DNA from: Bacteroidota bacterium | GTDB taxonomy: Bacteria > Bacteroidota > Bacteroidia > Bacteroidales > Porphyromonadaceae | Assembly: GCA_023395395.1 (NCBI GenBank) | Contig: JAEWZH010000004.1 | Coordinates: 49,785 to 113,784 of the forward strand | Length of the DNA: 64,000 nucleotides | Direction of reading: 5' to 3' | Shown here: piece by piece, positions 42,825 through 50,434 of the stretch | Layout of the letters: each line of letters begins with the position of its first letter | Numbering within the stretch: position 1 is the stretch's first letter | The notes under the pieces: generated by a model | What the model was told of the DNA's origin: nothing | Seen by the model: the letters and a program-made list of their open reading frames with translations, nothing else | The model's database searches: none | Made by a program: the position numbers and the translations under genes

Positions 42825-42849
42825 TCTGACTCCATTATTATATTAAGTG

Positions 42850-42857
42850 CAAATTTA
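42850..42857 (-). promoter_or_regulatory. -7 promoter box of the dxr operon
   Basis: TAAATTTG on the minus strand, full match, placing the transcript start about 20 nt before dxr. No good -33 box at the usual distance. Confidence 0.5.
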
Positions 42858-43245
42858 CCATTTTATTCGCCAACCTCGACACTCCAAAATTAAGAAATTA
42901 ACTGGGAGAGCATTGGTAGTAGAGGAATATCATTTCCCTGATCCTGTTCAAGCCTAATAACCTAAAAGCTGGTTGTTTCGTATTAATTTCTACTCTGAAA
43001 GTAAGTAATTTTCAACACTCTCATCGCCCACAGTCGCAGGAAGAGCGGTAAAAAACATGTCAAACGGAATTAAGAGGTATTTTCTGATGCGTCAGCCCAC
43101 ACATACCCTATCACTCCTCCCCTACTCCACCAACAACCCAAACAAGATAACCGACCACAAAGGAAAGATAGATAGGCTACCTGCCCCTTTTGTACTGAAG
43201 AGATGACAGACAAAGGGATCTCGCTTGTCCGTTTTTAATAGAGCG

Positions 43246-43346
43246 CATGACCATTTAATATATATCAATTGAATCAATTAATATATATTAATCTATACAT
43301 TTAATATACATCAATCACCTATATTAATATATATCAAATGGTCATG
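43246..43346. repeat. 101-bp AT-rich element, copy 2
   Basis: Bounded by CATGACCA (43246-43253) and TGGTCATG (43339-43346). Units of the type ATTAATATATATTAA begin at 43251, 43274, 43297 and 43320, exactly 23 bp apart. Length, unit number and borders equal copy 1, while the inner bases differ at many sites, so the architecture is kept better than the sequence. Confidence 0.95.
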
Positions 43347-43509
43347 TCTGATATAGAAAAGGATAAAGACTAGTATAGAAAAGGTTGAAGGGATCAATAT
43401 ACTAGGGGTAATCTGCATATAATTGTTGAATCTAAGACTATAGAAAACAGGACAACTCATATAGGGCATCATTATAGTAACATGATTGTAACAAACTCTT
43501 AACAGGGAA

Positions 43510-43624
43510 TTTGGATAAATCTGAGAAAATAGTCTTTACTTTGCGGAGAAATCTGGAGCATCCAATGATTTTACAATAAGTGTTCGTATCCCCTATGTGT
43601 CGCAGTCGCCTCACATAGGGGATA
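43510..43624 (+). ncRNA. Possible small RNA unit (promoter plus hairpin)
   Basis: TTTG at 43510-43513, 22 bp, TTACTTTG at 43536-43543 (one mismatch), then a 13-bp perfect hairpin TATCCCCTATGTG (43587-43599) with 43612-43624. A transcript of about 75-80 nt would result. The hairpin is followed by AATTTG rather than a long T-run, so termination is uncertain. Low confidence. Confidence 0.25.
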
Positions 43625-43849
43625 AATTTGACCTAAATCGTCTATTTTAGGATGAAAAAGAAATAAGATTACCCTTTGAGGTATTATATGTCCTTAGCAG
43701 CTTTGCAGGTGGAAATCTATTATGTACTCCACACGACTCTTTTACTAGAAACCTGATACTTCAAGTCTTGCCCCCCATCAAGAGGAGTATAAGTTTGATA
43801 ATTATCAGTCCAACTAGTAAAAGGTGGTGGCTCGGCTCACGAAAAATAG

Positions 43850-43857
43850 TATCTTTG
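43850..43857 (+). promoter_or_regulatory. -7 promoter box of the outer-membrane barrel gene
   Basis: TATCTTTG, full match, about 33 nt before the likely leader-plus-ATG at 43898; -33 box not clear. Confidence 0.5.
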
Positions 43858-43897
43858 CCGGTGAGGTAATATTATTGTTTAATGAAAAGGATCATTT

Positions 43898-44524
43898 ATG
43901 AAGAGAATAATTACCATGGTAGCAGTAGCTACCTTAGCATTGATAGGCACAGTAAGTGCTAGCGCTCAAGGTGGGTTCCGCTGGGGCTTGATGGGCGGTG
44001 CCAACTTTAGCAAGTTCAGCACGACAATCTCAGACTACCAGAGCGACCTATTCACCGCTTTCCACATTGGTCCTATGGTAGAGCTCGAACTGCCTATCCT
44101 TCCAGTTGCAATAGAGGCCGGGGTACTTTACAGCCAGAAAGGTGTCACGATGGAGCAAGCGGGCAATGAAATCCTTAAATTCAAAAGCAATCTCGTAGAG
44201 ATTCCTCTTAATTTGAAAGGGTATATATTCAGCATCCCCGCAGTTCGTTTCTTTGTGATAGCCGGTCCTAGCTTTAACTTTGCACTCAACACCAGTGTTG
44301 GTGATATTAAAGTAAAGGAGATTACAGATGTAAAAGCCAATAGAATTGGCGTAAACTTAAATGCTGGTATTGGTGTTGAGGTACTAAAGTCTTTACAGAT
44401 TTCTGCGACATACAATGCAGCAATGACCGACAGCTATAAATTTGAGAATGCCGGCAAGGTGGTGAATGACTTCCTAAACGAAAAGGAAAAAGGCTTTTCG
44501 GTCACAGCTCGTCTACTCTTCTAA
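43898..44524 (+). CDS. Outer-membrane beta-barrel protein (PorT/OMP_b-brl class)
   Basis: 208 residues. Signal peptide of about 24 residues ending VSASAQ, then GGFRWGLMGGANFSKFS, the usual start of this barrel class. Paired strands are seen in PVAIEAGVLYSQKGVTM, VEIPLNLKGYIFSIPAVRFF, VIAGPSFNFALNTSV and NLNAGIGVEVLKSLQIS, ending VTARLLF with a terminal Phe for BAM recognition. Such eight-stranded barrels in Bacteroidota mostly have no known cargo. Monocistronic with its own terminator. Confidence 0.87.
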   Translation: MKRIITMVAVATLALIGTVSASAQGGFRWGLMGGANFSKFSTTISDYQSDLFTAFHIGPMVELELPILPVAIEAGVLYSQKGVTMEQAGNEILKFKSNLVEIPLNLKGYIFSIPAVRFFVIAGPSFNFALNTSVGDIKVKEITDVKANRIGVNLNAGIGVEVLKSLQISATYNAAMTDSYKFENAGKVVNDFLNEKEKGFSVTARLLF

Positions 44525-44550
44525 GAGTTGCATATAAGTTATAAGTAAAG

Positions 44551-44586
44551 AAAGGTCTTCTCATCCCATGGTGAGGAGACCTTTTT
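44551..44586 (+). terminator. Terminator after the barrel gene
   Basis: 13-bp stem AAAGGTCTTCTCA (44551-44563) with TGAGGAGACCTTT (44572-44584; one G-T pair) and further T. Confidence 0.85.
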
Positions 44587-44648
44587 CTGTACTAATTGAG
44601 AATAATACGGAGACAATGTGAAAATTGCGCAAATTTATATGGTAAATA

Positions 44649-44680
44649 TTTGGTAGAATGCAGAACTCTTTCTAATTTAG
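44649..44680 (+). promoter_or_regulatory. Promoter of the cyd operon
   Basis: TTTG at 44649-44652, 20 bp, TAATTTAG at 44673-44680 (one mismatch). Confidence 0.58.
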
Positions 44681-44721
44681 CACATGAATAGATTTATCGA
44701 TTGGACAATTAAGAAAAAAGA

Positions 44722-44997
44722 ATGGACGGGCAAGAGAGTAATTTGCAGAGAAAACGGGGCTTCTTTCCCAAAGTTATTCAGCTCTGGAGAGAGGGGTTTA
44801 AGAATATGACTTGGGGGAAACCGCTTTGGATTCTCAATATCATAAAACTATTGATTATGTTTGGTATCCTTAAACTCTTCTTTTTCCCCAACTTCCTAAA
44901 GCAACAATCTAAAACCGAGGAGGGGCGGCGCGACTATGTAGTCCATCAATTGGTGGAGAGAGCTGCAGATCCAGCAGACACGATCAAACAGGAGTAA
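44722..44997 (+). CDS. DUF4492 family small membrane protein
   Basis: 91 residues. Cytoplasmic start, then WREGFKNMTWGKPLWILNII, one membrane segment KLLIMFGILKLFFFPNFL, and a short charged tail. This family is found in Bacteroidota right in front of cydA and may be an accessory subunit of the bd oxidase, comparable in place to small CydX-type proteins, although it is larger and not homologous by eye. It precedes cydA by 40 bp. Confidence 0.85.
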   Translation: MDGQESNLQRKRGFFPKVIQLWREGFKNMTWGKPLWILNIIKLLIMFGILKLFFFPNFLKQQSKTEEGRRDYVVHQLVERAADPADTIKQE

Positions 44998-45037
44998 AAG
45001 AAAACAATAATACAATTTTATAATCACGTAATTACCT

Positions 45038-46624
45038 ATGTTACTACTGAGTACACTTATCGATTGGTCGCGCTTACAATTTGCGATGACAGCGATGTAC
45101 CACTGGATATTCGTTCCCCTCACACTGGGAATGGGTATTGTGATGGCGTTAGCCGAGACAAAGTACTATCGCACTGGAGAGGACTTTTGGAGAGAGACGG
45201 CCAAGTTTTGGCAGAAAATCTTTGGTATCAACTTTGCTGCCGGTATTGCTACAGGGTTGATTCTCGAGTTTCAATTTGGCACCAATTGGTCCAACTACAG
45301 CTACTTCGTTGGCGATATTTTTGGAGCGCCACTAGCTATTGAGGGCATGTTTGCTTTCTTTATGGAGGCGACTTTCTTTGCTATCATGTTTTTTGGGTGG
45401 GGTAAGGTATCCAAGAAGTTTCACCTTACAGCCACTTGGCTTACTATCTTTGGTGCCACGATGTCGGCTTGGTGGATTTTGGTCGCCAATGCTTGGATGC
45501 AGTACCCACAGGGTATGGTATTCAACCCCGATACGGTGCGCCACGAAATGGTAAGCTTTGTGGACGTCGCTCTCTCACCTGTAGCCGTGGTCAAGTTTTT
45601 CCACTCTGTAATCAGCAGCTGGATTCTTGGCTCTATCGTAGTAATGGGTATAAGTGGCTACTATCTCCTAAGAAAGAGAAATCAGAGATTTGCAATTGAG
45701 AGCATCCGTCTCGCTGCTTGGCTCGGGCTAATCTCTAGTGTCATTACCGCCTTTACCGGTCACCTATCTGCTGGCCAGGTCGCTAGCCATCAGCCTATGA
45801 AGCTGGCTGCGATGGAAAACATGTATGTAGGTAGCGACAAGGCACCTCTTAGTGCCATCGGAATTGTAAACTTCGACAAAAAGCGTAGCGATTGGGCAAG
45901 CGATAAACCAGACTTCCTCGCAGGCATCAATATCGAAATTCCATACGGACTCTCTATCCTCTCTTTCAATAATCCTAATGCCTATGTCCCTGGCATCAAA
46001 GACATCATCGAGGGTTATACCACTCACGATGGGACTGTAGTACCTCCTGCAGCTGAACGAATCGAGAGAGGCAAGATAGCTATCCAAGCACTTGCAGACT
46101 ATCGTGCAGCTAAGGAGATAGGCAATGAGGCAGAGGCAGAGGTTCAGAAAGGTATTCTATACGATAATATGGCACACTTTGGCTACGGCTACATCGATAG
46201 CGTTGAGCAGCTTATACCTAATGTGCCTATGCTCTATTATAGCTTTAGGGCGATGGTCGGATTGGGGATGTTGTTTATCATCATCTGCCTATTACCACTG
46301 ATATGGATCAAGAAAAATCGAGAAAAGTTTGCCAATATGCGCTGGTATGCTTGGGTAATGATACTGAGTGTCCCTCTTGTCTACATCGCCAGCCAATGTG
46401 GCTGGGTAGTAGCGGAAGTAGGGCGTCAGCCTTGGACTGTGCAGGATGCCCTACCAGTACAGGCTGCCGTCTCTAATATCGCTGCTAGTGCTGTACAGAC
46501 AACTTTTGTCCTATTCTTGGTACTTTTCAGTGTGATGCTTATCGCAGAGCTGAGTATCATGGTGAATGCCATCAAGAAAGGTCCTCAGACAGAGGTAGAG
46601 AAGGAAACTAATATGGAGCAATAA
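45038..46624 (+). CDS. cydA: Cytochrome bd ubiquinol oxidase subunit I
   Basis: 528 residues, inner membrane, nine or so membrane segments. It holds the three haems and the quinol site. Visible: DWSRLQFAMTAMYHWIFVPL with the haem-ligand His, FGINFAAGIATGLILEFQFG, FAFFMEATFFAIMFFGW, HSVISSWILGSIVVMGIS and GWVVAEVGRQPWTVQ at the end. The Q loop lies around ADYRAAKEIGNEAEAEVQKG. The enzyme removes oxygen and conserves energy at low oxygen in anaerobes. Confidence 0.96.
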   Translation: MLLLSTLIDWSRLQFAMTAMYHWIFVPLTLGMGIVMALAETKYYRTGEDFWRETAKFWQKIFGINFAAGIATGLILEFQFGTNWSNYSYFVGDIFGAPLAIEGMFAFFMEATFFAIMFFGWGKVSKKFHLTATWLTIFGATMSAWWILVANAWMQYPQGMVFNPDTVRHEMVSFVDVALSPVAVVKFFHSVISSWILGSIVVMGISGYYLLRKRNQRFAIESIRLAAWLGLISSVITAFTGHLSAGQVASHQPMKLAAMENMYVGSDKAPLSAIGIVNFDKKRSDWASDKPDFLAGINIEIPYGLSILSFNNPNAYVPGIKDIIEGYTTHDGTVVPPAAERIERGKIAIQALADYRAAKEIGNEAEAEVQKGILYDNMAHFGYGYIDSVEQLIPNVPMLYYSFRAMVGLGMLFIIICLLPLIWIKKNREKFANMRWYAWVMILSVPLVYIASQCGWVVAEVGRQPWTVQDALPVQAAVSNIAASAVQTTFVLFLVLFSVMLIAELSIMVNAIKKGPQTEVEKETNMEQ

Positions 46625-46636
46625 TTGTAAAGAGCT

Positions 46637-47797
46637 ATGGATAAGTTTATAATACTACAAGACTACTGGTGGTTCATCATATCTTTGCTGGGTGGTCTAC
46701 TTGTGTTTCTGCTATTTGTGCAGGGTGGTCAATCTTTCATATTCTCCCTCACCAAGGACTCACTACAGCAAAGGATGTTGGTCAATTCGACTGGTCGGAA
46801 GTGGGAATTTACCTTCACCACGTTGGTTACCTTTGGCGGTGCTTTTTTCGCTGCATTCCCTCTATTCTACTCCACTAGCTTTTACGGTGCTTATTGGGTG
46901 TGGATGCTCATCTTATTTTGCTTTGTAATACAAGCTGTTTCCTTTGAGTTTCAAAACAAAAAGGGCAACATCTGGGGCAAGAAGAGCTATCAATGGGCAC
47001 TTTTCATCAATGGAATCCTCGGACCACTTCTCTTAGGAGCAGCCGTGGGTACATTTTTTACTGGAGCCAACTTCGTCGTCGATAGGAGCAATATCACCAA
47101 CTTAGGAGGTAATATGTCGGTATCGACTTGGATGCCATTCAATGATGTGATGCTGCACGGTCTCGAAGCAGTGCTTAACCCTTGGAATCTAGTACTGGGG
47201 CTTGCTGTACTTTTCCTCGCTCGTACCACAGGATTGCTTTATTTCATCAATAATATCCGCGAACCTGAAGTCCGAGTGGCAGCACGAAAGAGATTAATCC
47301 CAAATGCGCTGATATTCCTAGTGTTTTTCCTTGCATTTCTTGGTTTCCTACTCACAACAGAAGGATTTGCAGTAGACCCTGCGACTAAGACAGTGACGAT
47401 GGAGCAGTATAAGTATCTCCACAACCTAATTCAGCAACCAGTACTCTTGGCGCTCTTCTTAGTCGGTGTAGTAGCTGTGCTCTATGGTATAGGAATGACT
47501 ATCGCAAAGGCAGATTTTGTAAAGGGTATTTGGTATGAGGGTGTAGGTGTAGTAGTCGTGGTGACTATTCTCTTCCTCCTCGCTGGATGGAATAATACCG
47601 CCTACTACCCATCGTTTGCAGATCTACAGAGCTCACTCACCATCCGCAATAGTAGCTCTAGTACCTACACTCTTGAGGTAATGGCGTATGCTTCTCTCGT
47701 AATTCCATTTGTCCTCGCATATATTTTCTATGCTTGGAAAAAGCTTGATTTCCACAAGTTTGACAAGGAAGAGATGAAGCAAGGCAATCACTACTAA
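46637..47797 (+). CDS. cydB: Cytochrome bd ubiquinol oxidase subunit II
   Basis: 386 residues with about nine membrane segments, the partner of CydA. Visible: QDYWWFIISLLGGLLVFLLF, QSFIFSLTKDSLQQRMLVNS, TGRKWEFTFTTLVTFGGAFF, then FEFQNKKGNIWGKKSYQW. Its start is 12 bp after cydA. No cydCD assembly transporter is seen in the window. A terminator follows. Confidence 0.95.
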   Translation: MDKFIILQDYWWFIISLLGGLLVFLLFVQGGQSFIFSLTKDSLQQRMLVNSTGRKWEFTFTTLVTFGGAFFAAFPLFYSTSFYGAYWVWMLILFCFVIQAVSFEFQNKKGNIWGKKSYQWALFINGILGPLLLGAAVGTFFTGANFVVDRSNITNLGGNMSVSTWMPFNDVMLHGLEAVLNPWNLVLGLAVLFLARTTGLLYFINNIREPEVRVAARKRLIPNALIFLVFFLAFLGFLLTTEGFAVDPATKTVTMEQYKYLHNLIQQPVLLALFLVGVVAVLYGIGMTIAKADFVKGIWYEGVGVVVVVTILFLLAGWNNTAYYPSFADLQSSLTIRNSSSSTYTLEVMAYASLVIPFVLAYIFYAWKKLDFHKFDKEEMKQGNHY

Positions 47798-47821
47798 TTA
47801 TCCTAATGGATTGTGAGAAGT

Positions 47822-47857
47822 AGAGGGTTGTGTCCATTCCTTTGGACACAACCCTCT
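47822..47857 (+). terminator. Terminator after cydB
   Basis: A perfect 15-bp stem AGAGGGTTGTGTCCA (47822-47836) with 47843-47857, followed by ATTCGTATTATTT. Confidence 0.82.
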
Positions 47858-47873
47858 ATTCGTATTATTTGAT

Positions 47874-47881
47874 TACCTTTG
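47874..47881 (+). promoter_or_regulatory. -7 promoter box of the PPK2 gene
   Basis: TACCTTTG, full match, 35 bp before the ATG; no -33 match at proper distance. Confidence 0.5.
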
Positions 47882-47916
47882 AGGTGGTGATACGCAAACT
47901 AGTTACCCTATAAAGT

Positions 47917-48789
47917 ATGGACTACAATTATAAGAAATTTAAAGTCAAAGGTGGTGGTAAGGTGCATCTTAATGACTTCTCAACTAATGAGAGTGCAGGT
48001 TTTGACAAAAAGTCCGCTAAGGATGAAATCAAAAAGAATATCAAGGAGCTACGGGAATTTCAAGAGATGTTCTATGCCGATGATAGGTATTCACTACTCA
48101 TCATTCTCCAAGCTCGCGATGCAGCCGGCAAAGATGGTGTCATCCGCCACGTCATGTCGGGCATCAATCCTCAGGGGTGTAGGGTGCATAGCTTCAAGAC
48201 TCCAACCAAAATAGAATTGGAGCATGACTACATGTGGCGGCACTATCTCGCATTACCTGAGCGAGGGATGATTGAGATATTCAACCGATCACATTATGAA
48301 AATGTACTAGCTACAAGAGTACATCCCGAGTACATTCTAAACGAACGGATTCCTGAAATTGACTCTGTAGATAAGATAGATAAGAAGTTTTGGGCAAACC
48401 GCTACGAAGCTATCAATGCTATTGAGAAGCACTGGTCAGAAAATGGGATGCGTATCGTGAAGATATTTCTGCATATCTCCAAGGAAGAGCAAAAGAAGCG
48501 TTTCTTAGCTCGTATTGATGACCCAGATAAAAATTGGAAATTTAGCTCTGCCGACCTCGTTGCCCGCAACGAATGGGATAAGTACGATGAAGCTTATGAA
48601 GAGATGTTGGAGAAAACCTCTACAGACTATGCCCCTTGGTACATAGTACCCGCAGACAAGAAATACTTCGCTCGCATTGCCGTGGGTGATATTATCCTTG
48701 AGGAGTTTAGAAAGATGCAGCTTCGTTTTCCTCCAGCCGAATCATCCGAGATGCTAGCTCAAGCCAGAGCGCAATTAGAAAATGAATAG
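47917..48789 (+). CDS. Polyphosphate kinase 2 family protein
   Basis: 290 residues. PPK2 enzymes move phosphate between polyphosphate and nucleotides. Walker A is ILQARDAAGKDGVIRHVMSG, Walker B IEIFNRSHYENVL, and the lid region FLHISKEEQKKRFLARIDDP. The RD-x2-GKDG form and the single domain place it with class I/III PPK2; direction and nucleotide preference cannot be read. It is monocistronic, with a terminator after it. Confidence 0.92.
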   Translation: MDYNYKKFKVKGGGKVHLNDFSTNESAGFDKKSAKDEIKKNIKELREFQEMFYADDRYSLLIILQARDAAGKDGVIRHVMSGINPQGCRVHSFKTPTKIELEHDYMWRHYLALPERGMIEIFNRSHYENVLATRVHPEYILNERIPEIDSVDKIDKKFWANRYEAINAIEKHWSENGMRIVKIFLHISKEEQKKRFLARIDDPDKNWKFSSADLVARNEWDKYDEAYEEMLEKTSTDYAPWYIVPADKKYFARIAVGDIILEEFRKMQLRFPPAESSEMLAQARAQLENE

Positions 48790-48800
48790 TATATAAAAGA

Positions 48801-48839
48801 AGAGACTGTTGCACCAATTATAGGCAACAGTCTCTTTTC
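48801..48839. terminator. Terminator between PPK2 and engB
   Basis: Stem AGAGACTGTTGC (48801-48812) with GCAACAGTCTCT (48824-48835), flanked by A-rich and TTTT ends, so usable by both convergent genes. Confidence 0.87.
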
Positions 48840-48863
48840 CATTGCTCCACTGGAGCACATCAT

Positions 48864-49454
48864 CTATTTCAATATCTGATCGATGTATTGGAGTAATTCA
48901 TCACGGCCAGTCCCCTTTTCTGAAGAAGTGATAAAGATAGGTGGCAGCTCGTCCCAGCTCTCGAGAAGAGTCTTTTGATAAGTCTCCACATGATATTTCA
49001 GTGCCGATTTGGAGAGCTTATCCGCCTTGGTAAAGACGATAGAAAAGGGGACACCAGCTTCGCCCATCTCATTGATAAAGTCAATATCAATCTTCATTGG
49101 ATCGTGGCGAATATCAACCAAAACAAAGAGATTGACCAATTGCTCACGGCTAAGGATATAGCCATAAATCATACTCTTAAAGCTATTTCTCATCCCCCTA
49201 GGGACTTTGGCATAGCCATAGCCAGGAAGATCGACAATATAGAAAGTGTCATTGATGAGGAAATGATTAATCAGCTGTGTCTTGCCTGGGGTGGAAGAGG
49301 TCTTAGCCAATCCTTTAGTATTGGTCAGCATATTGATTAGGGAAGACTTCCCCACATTGGATCTGCCGATAAAGGCTAGTTCCATAAGCCCATCAGCAGG
49401 GCATTCCTTCGTCTTAGAGCTACTGGTAATGAAAACTGCTTTTGAAATATCCAT
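48864..49454 (-). CDS. engB: Ribosome-biogenesis GTPase EngB/YsxC
   Basis: 196 residues. G motifs: AFIGRSNVGKSSLINMLT (G1), TSSTPGKTQLINHFLIN (G2), VDLPGYGYAKVP (G3), FTKADKLSK (G4). Acts in assembly of the large ribosomal subunit. It is the last gene of a long minus-strand operon that begins at pdxA or further upstream. Confidence 0.96.
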   Translation of the reverse strand: MDISKAVFITSSSKTKECPADGLMELAFIGRSNVGKSSLINMLTNTKGLAKTSSTPGKTQLINHFLINDTFYIVDLPGYGYAKVPRGMRNSFKSMIYGYILSREQLVNLFVLVDIRHDPMKIDIDFINEMGEAGVPFSIVFTKADKLSKSALKYHVETYQKTLLESWDELPPIFITSSEKGTGRDELLQYIDQILK

Positions 49455-49460
49455 ACCGCT

Positions 49461-50429
49461 TTACTTAAAAAGGTCTGTCATGTCTTCGGTGACTTCATGG
49501 AGGCTATTTGTAGCATCTTTAAAGAAGTCAAAGATTGTTTTTGTCCTATCATTTTCTCTTCCATGAAGCACTCGAAGAGATGAGGGAACCACTTCTATAC
49601 TAAGAGAATCGCTCTTGGACTTCGGCTCTCCATCAATGTGATAATTAACTGGTTTATCCACTTTGATTTCAATCTTTTTCCCTCTAAAGAATGAGGTATA
49701 ATCGCTCTTTGTTAAGTCCTTAGAGAATAATTGGAGGACAATTTTAGCCGTCTCTCCTGCAGGGAATTCCTTGAGGACAGTCACATCTAATTCTCCATCT
49801 TCCATACTCGCCTTAGGGGCAATAAAGGCATTGTTGCCGTACTGTGAAGCATTAGCAACTGCTATAATAAGCGCCTTGGCCGTCACCTCGTAGTCATCAA
49901 CAAATAGGTGATACTGCTGTGGCTTATAGCTAAAATACTGAGCGATGATTTCCCTAACGTAAGTCGCCATCCCACGGGTATCCCCCGAAGCAAACTCTTT
50001 AGAAATCTTCCCGTCAAACCCAATACCACAAGTAACAAAGAAGGGCTCTCCATTGGCAATACAAGTATCTATCGTAGCTATTTCATGCCTTAGGAGCGTA
50101 TCAACAGCCTTAATAGGATCCATAGGAATCCTAAGCTCTCTCGCCAGTCCATTGCCACTTCCATTGGGTATCACACCTATTATTTTATCAGAGCCAACGA
50201 GGGCTCTTGCGACTTCATTTACAGTGCCATCCCCTCCCACTGCGACTATAACATCGAAGTCAGAGTCGAGTGCCTCCTTAGCTATCTCATAGCCGTGACC
50301 TTCTTTCTCTGTCACCCGCAGAGTAACAATATGCCCCTCACTAGCAATCTTTGTAGCCACTTTCCCTAGCAAAGGCATGCTATCACTCTTAGGGCCAGAA
50401 ATAGGATTTGCTATCAAAAGGTACTTCAT
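49461..50429 (-). CDS. Diacylglycerol/sphingoid-base kinase family protein (YegS/DagK type)
   Basis: 322 residues. The catalytic domain has the glycine-rich start MKYLLIANPISGPKSDS, the signature VIVAVGGDGTVNEVARALVG, and IIGVIPNGSGNGLARELRIP. The C-terminal part is the beta-sandwich usual for lipid kinases (YHIDGEPKSKSDSLSIEVVP). Substrate may be diacylglycerol or, as many Bacteroidota make sphingolipids, a long-chain base; the sequence does not decide. Its place near acyltransferase and CDP-alcohol transferase genes supports a lipid role. Confidence 0.9.
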   Translation of the reverse strand: MKYLLIANPISGPKSDSMPLLGKVATKIASEGHIVTLRVTEKEGHGYEIAKEALDSDFDVIVAVGGDGTVNEVARALVGSDKIIGVIPNGSGNGLARELRIPMDPIKAVDTLLRHEIATIDTCIANGEPFFVTCGIGFDGKISKEFASGDTRGMATYVREIIAQYFSYKPQQYHLFVDDYEVTAKALIIAVANASQYGNNAFIAPKASMEDGELDVTVLKEFPAGETAKIVLQLFSKDLTKSDYTSFFRGKKIEIKVDKPVNYHIDGEPKSKSDSLSIEVVPSSLRVLHGRENDRTKTIFDFFKDATNSLHEVTEDMTDLFK

Positions 50430-50434
50430 AGATA

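Larger units (their letters stand above)
42825..43897. other. 1.07-kb non-coding stretch
   Basis: The longest gene-free part of the window. It holds the dxr promoter box, the second 101-bp repeat element (43246-43346), a possible small-RNA unit (about 43510-43624), and the promoter box of the next gene (43850-43857). No open reading frame of credible composition was seen on either strand. Confidence 0.7.

Noticed and set aside
44684..44721. Small leader peptide before the DUF4492 gene
   Set aside because: An ATG at 44684 opens a frame that overlaps DUF4492 out of frame, but its product has no regular feature and no attenuator hairpin is present.
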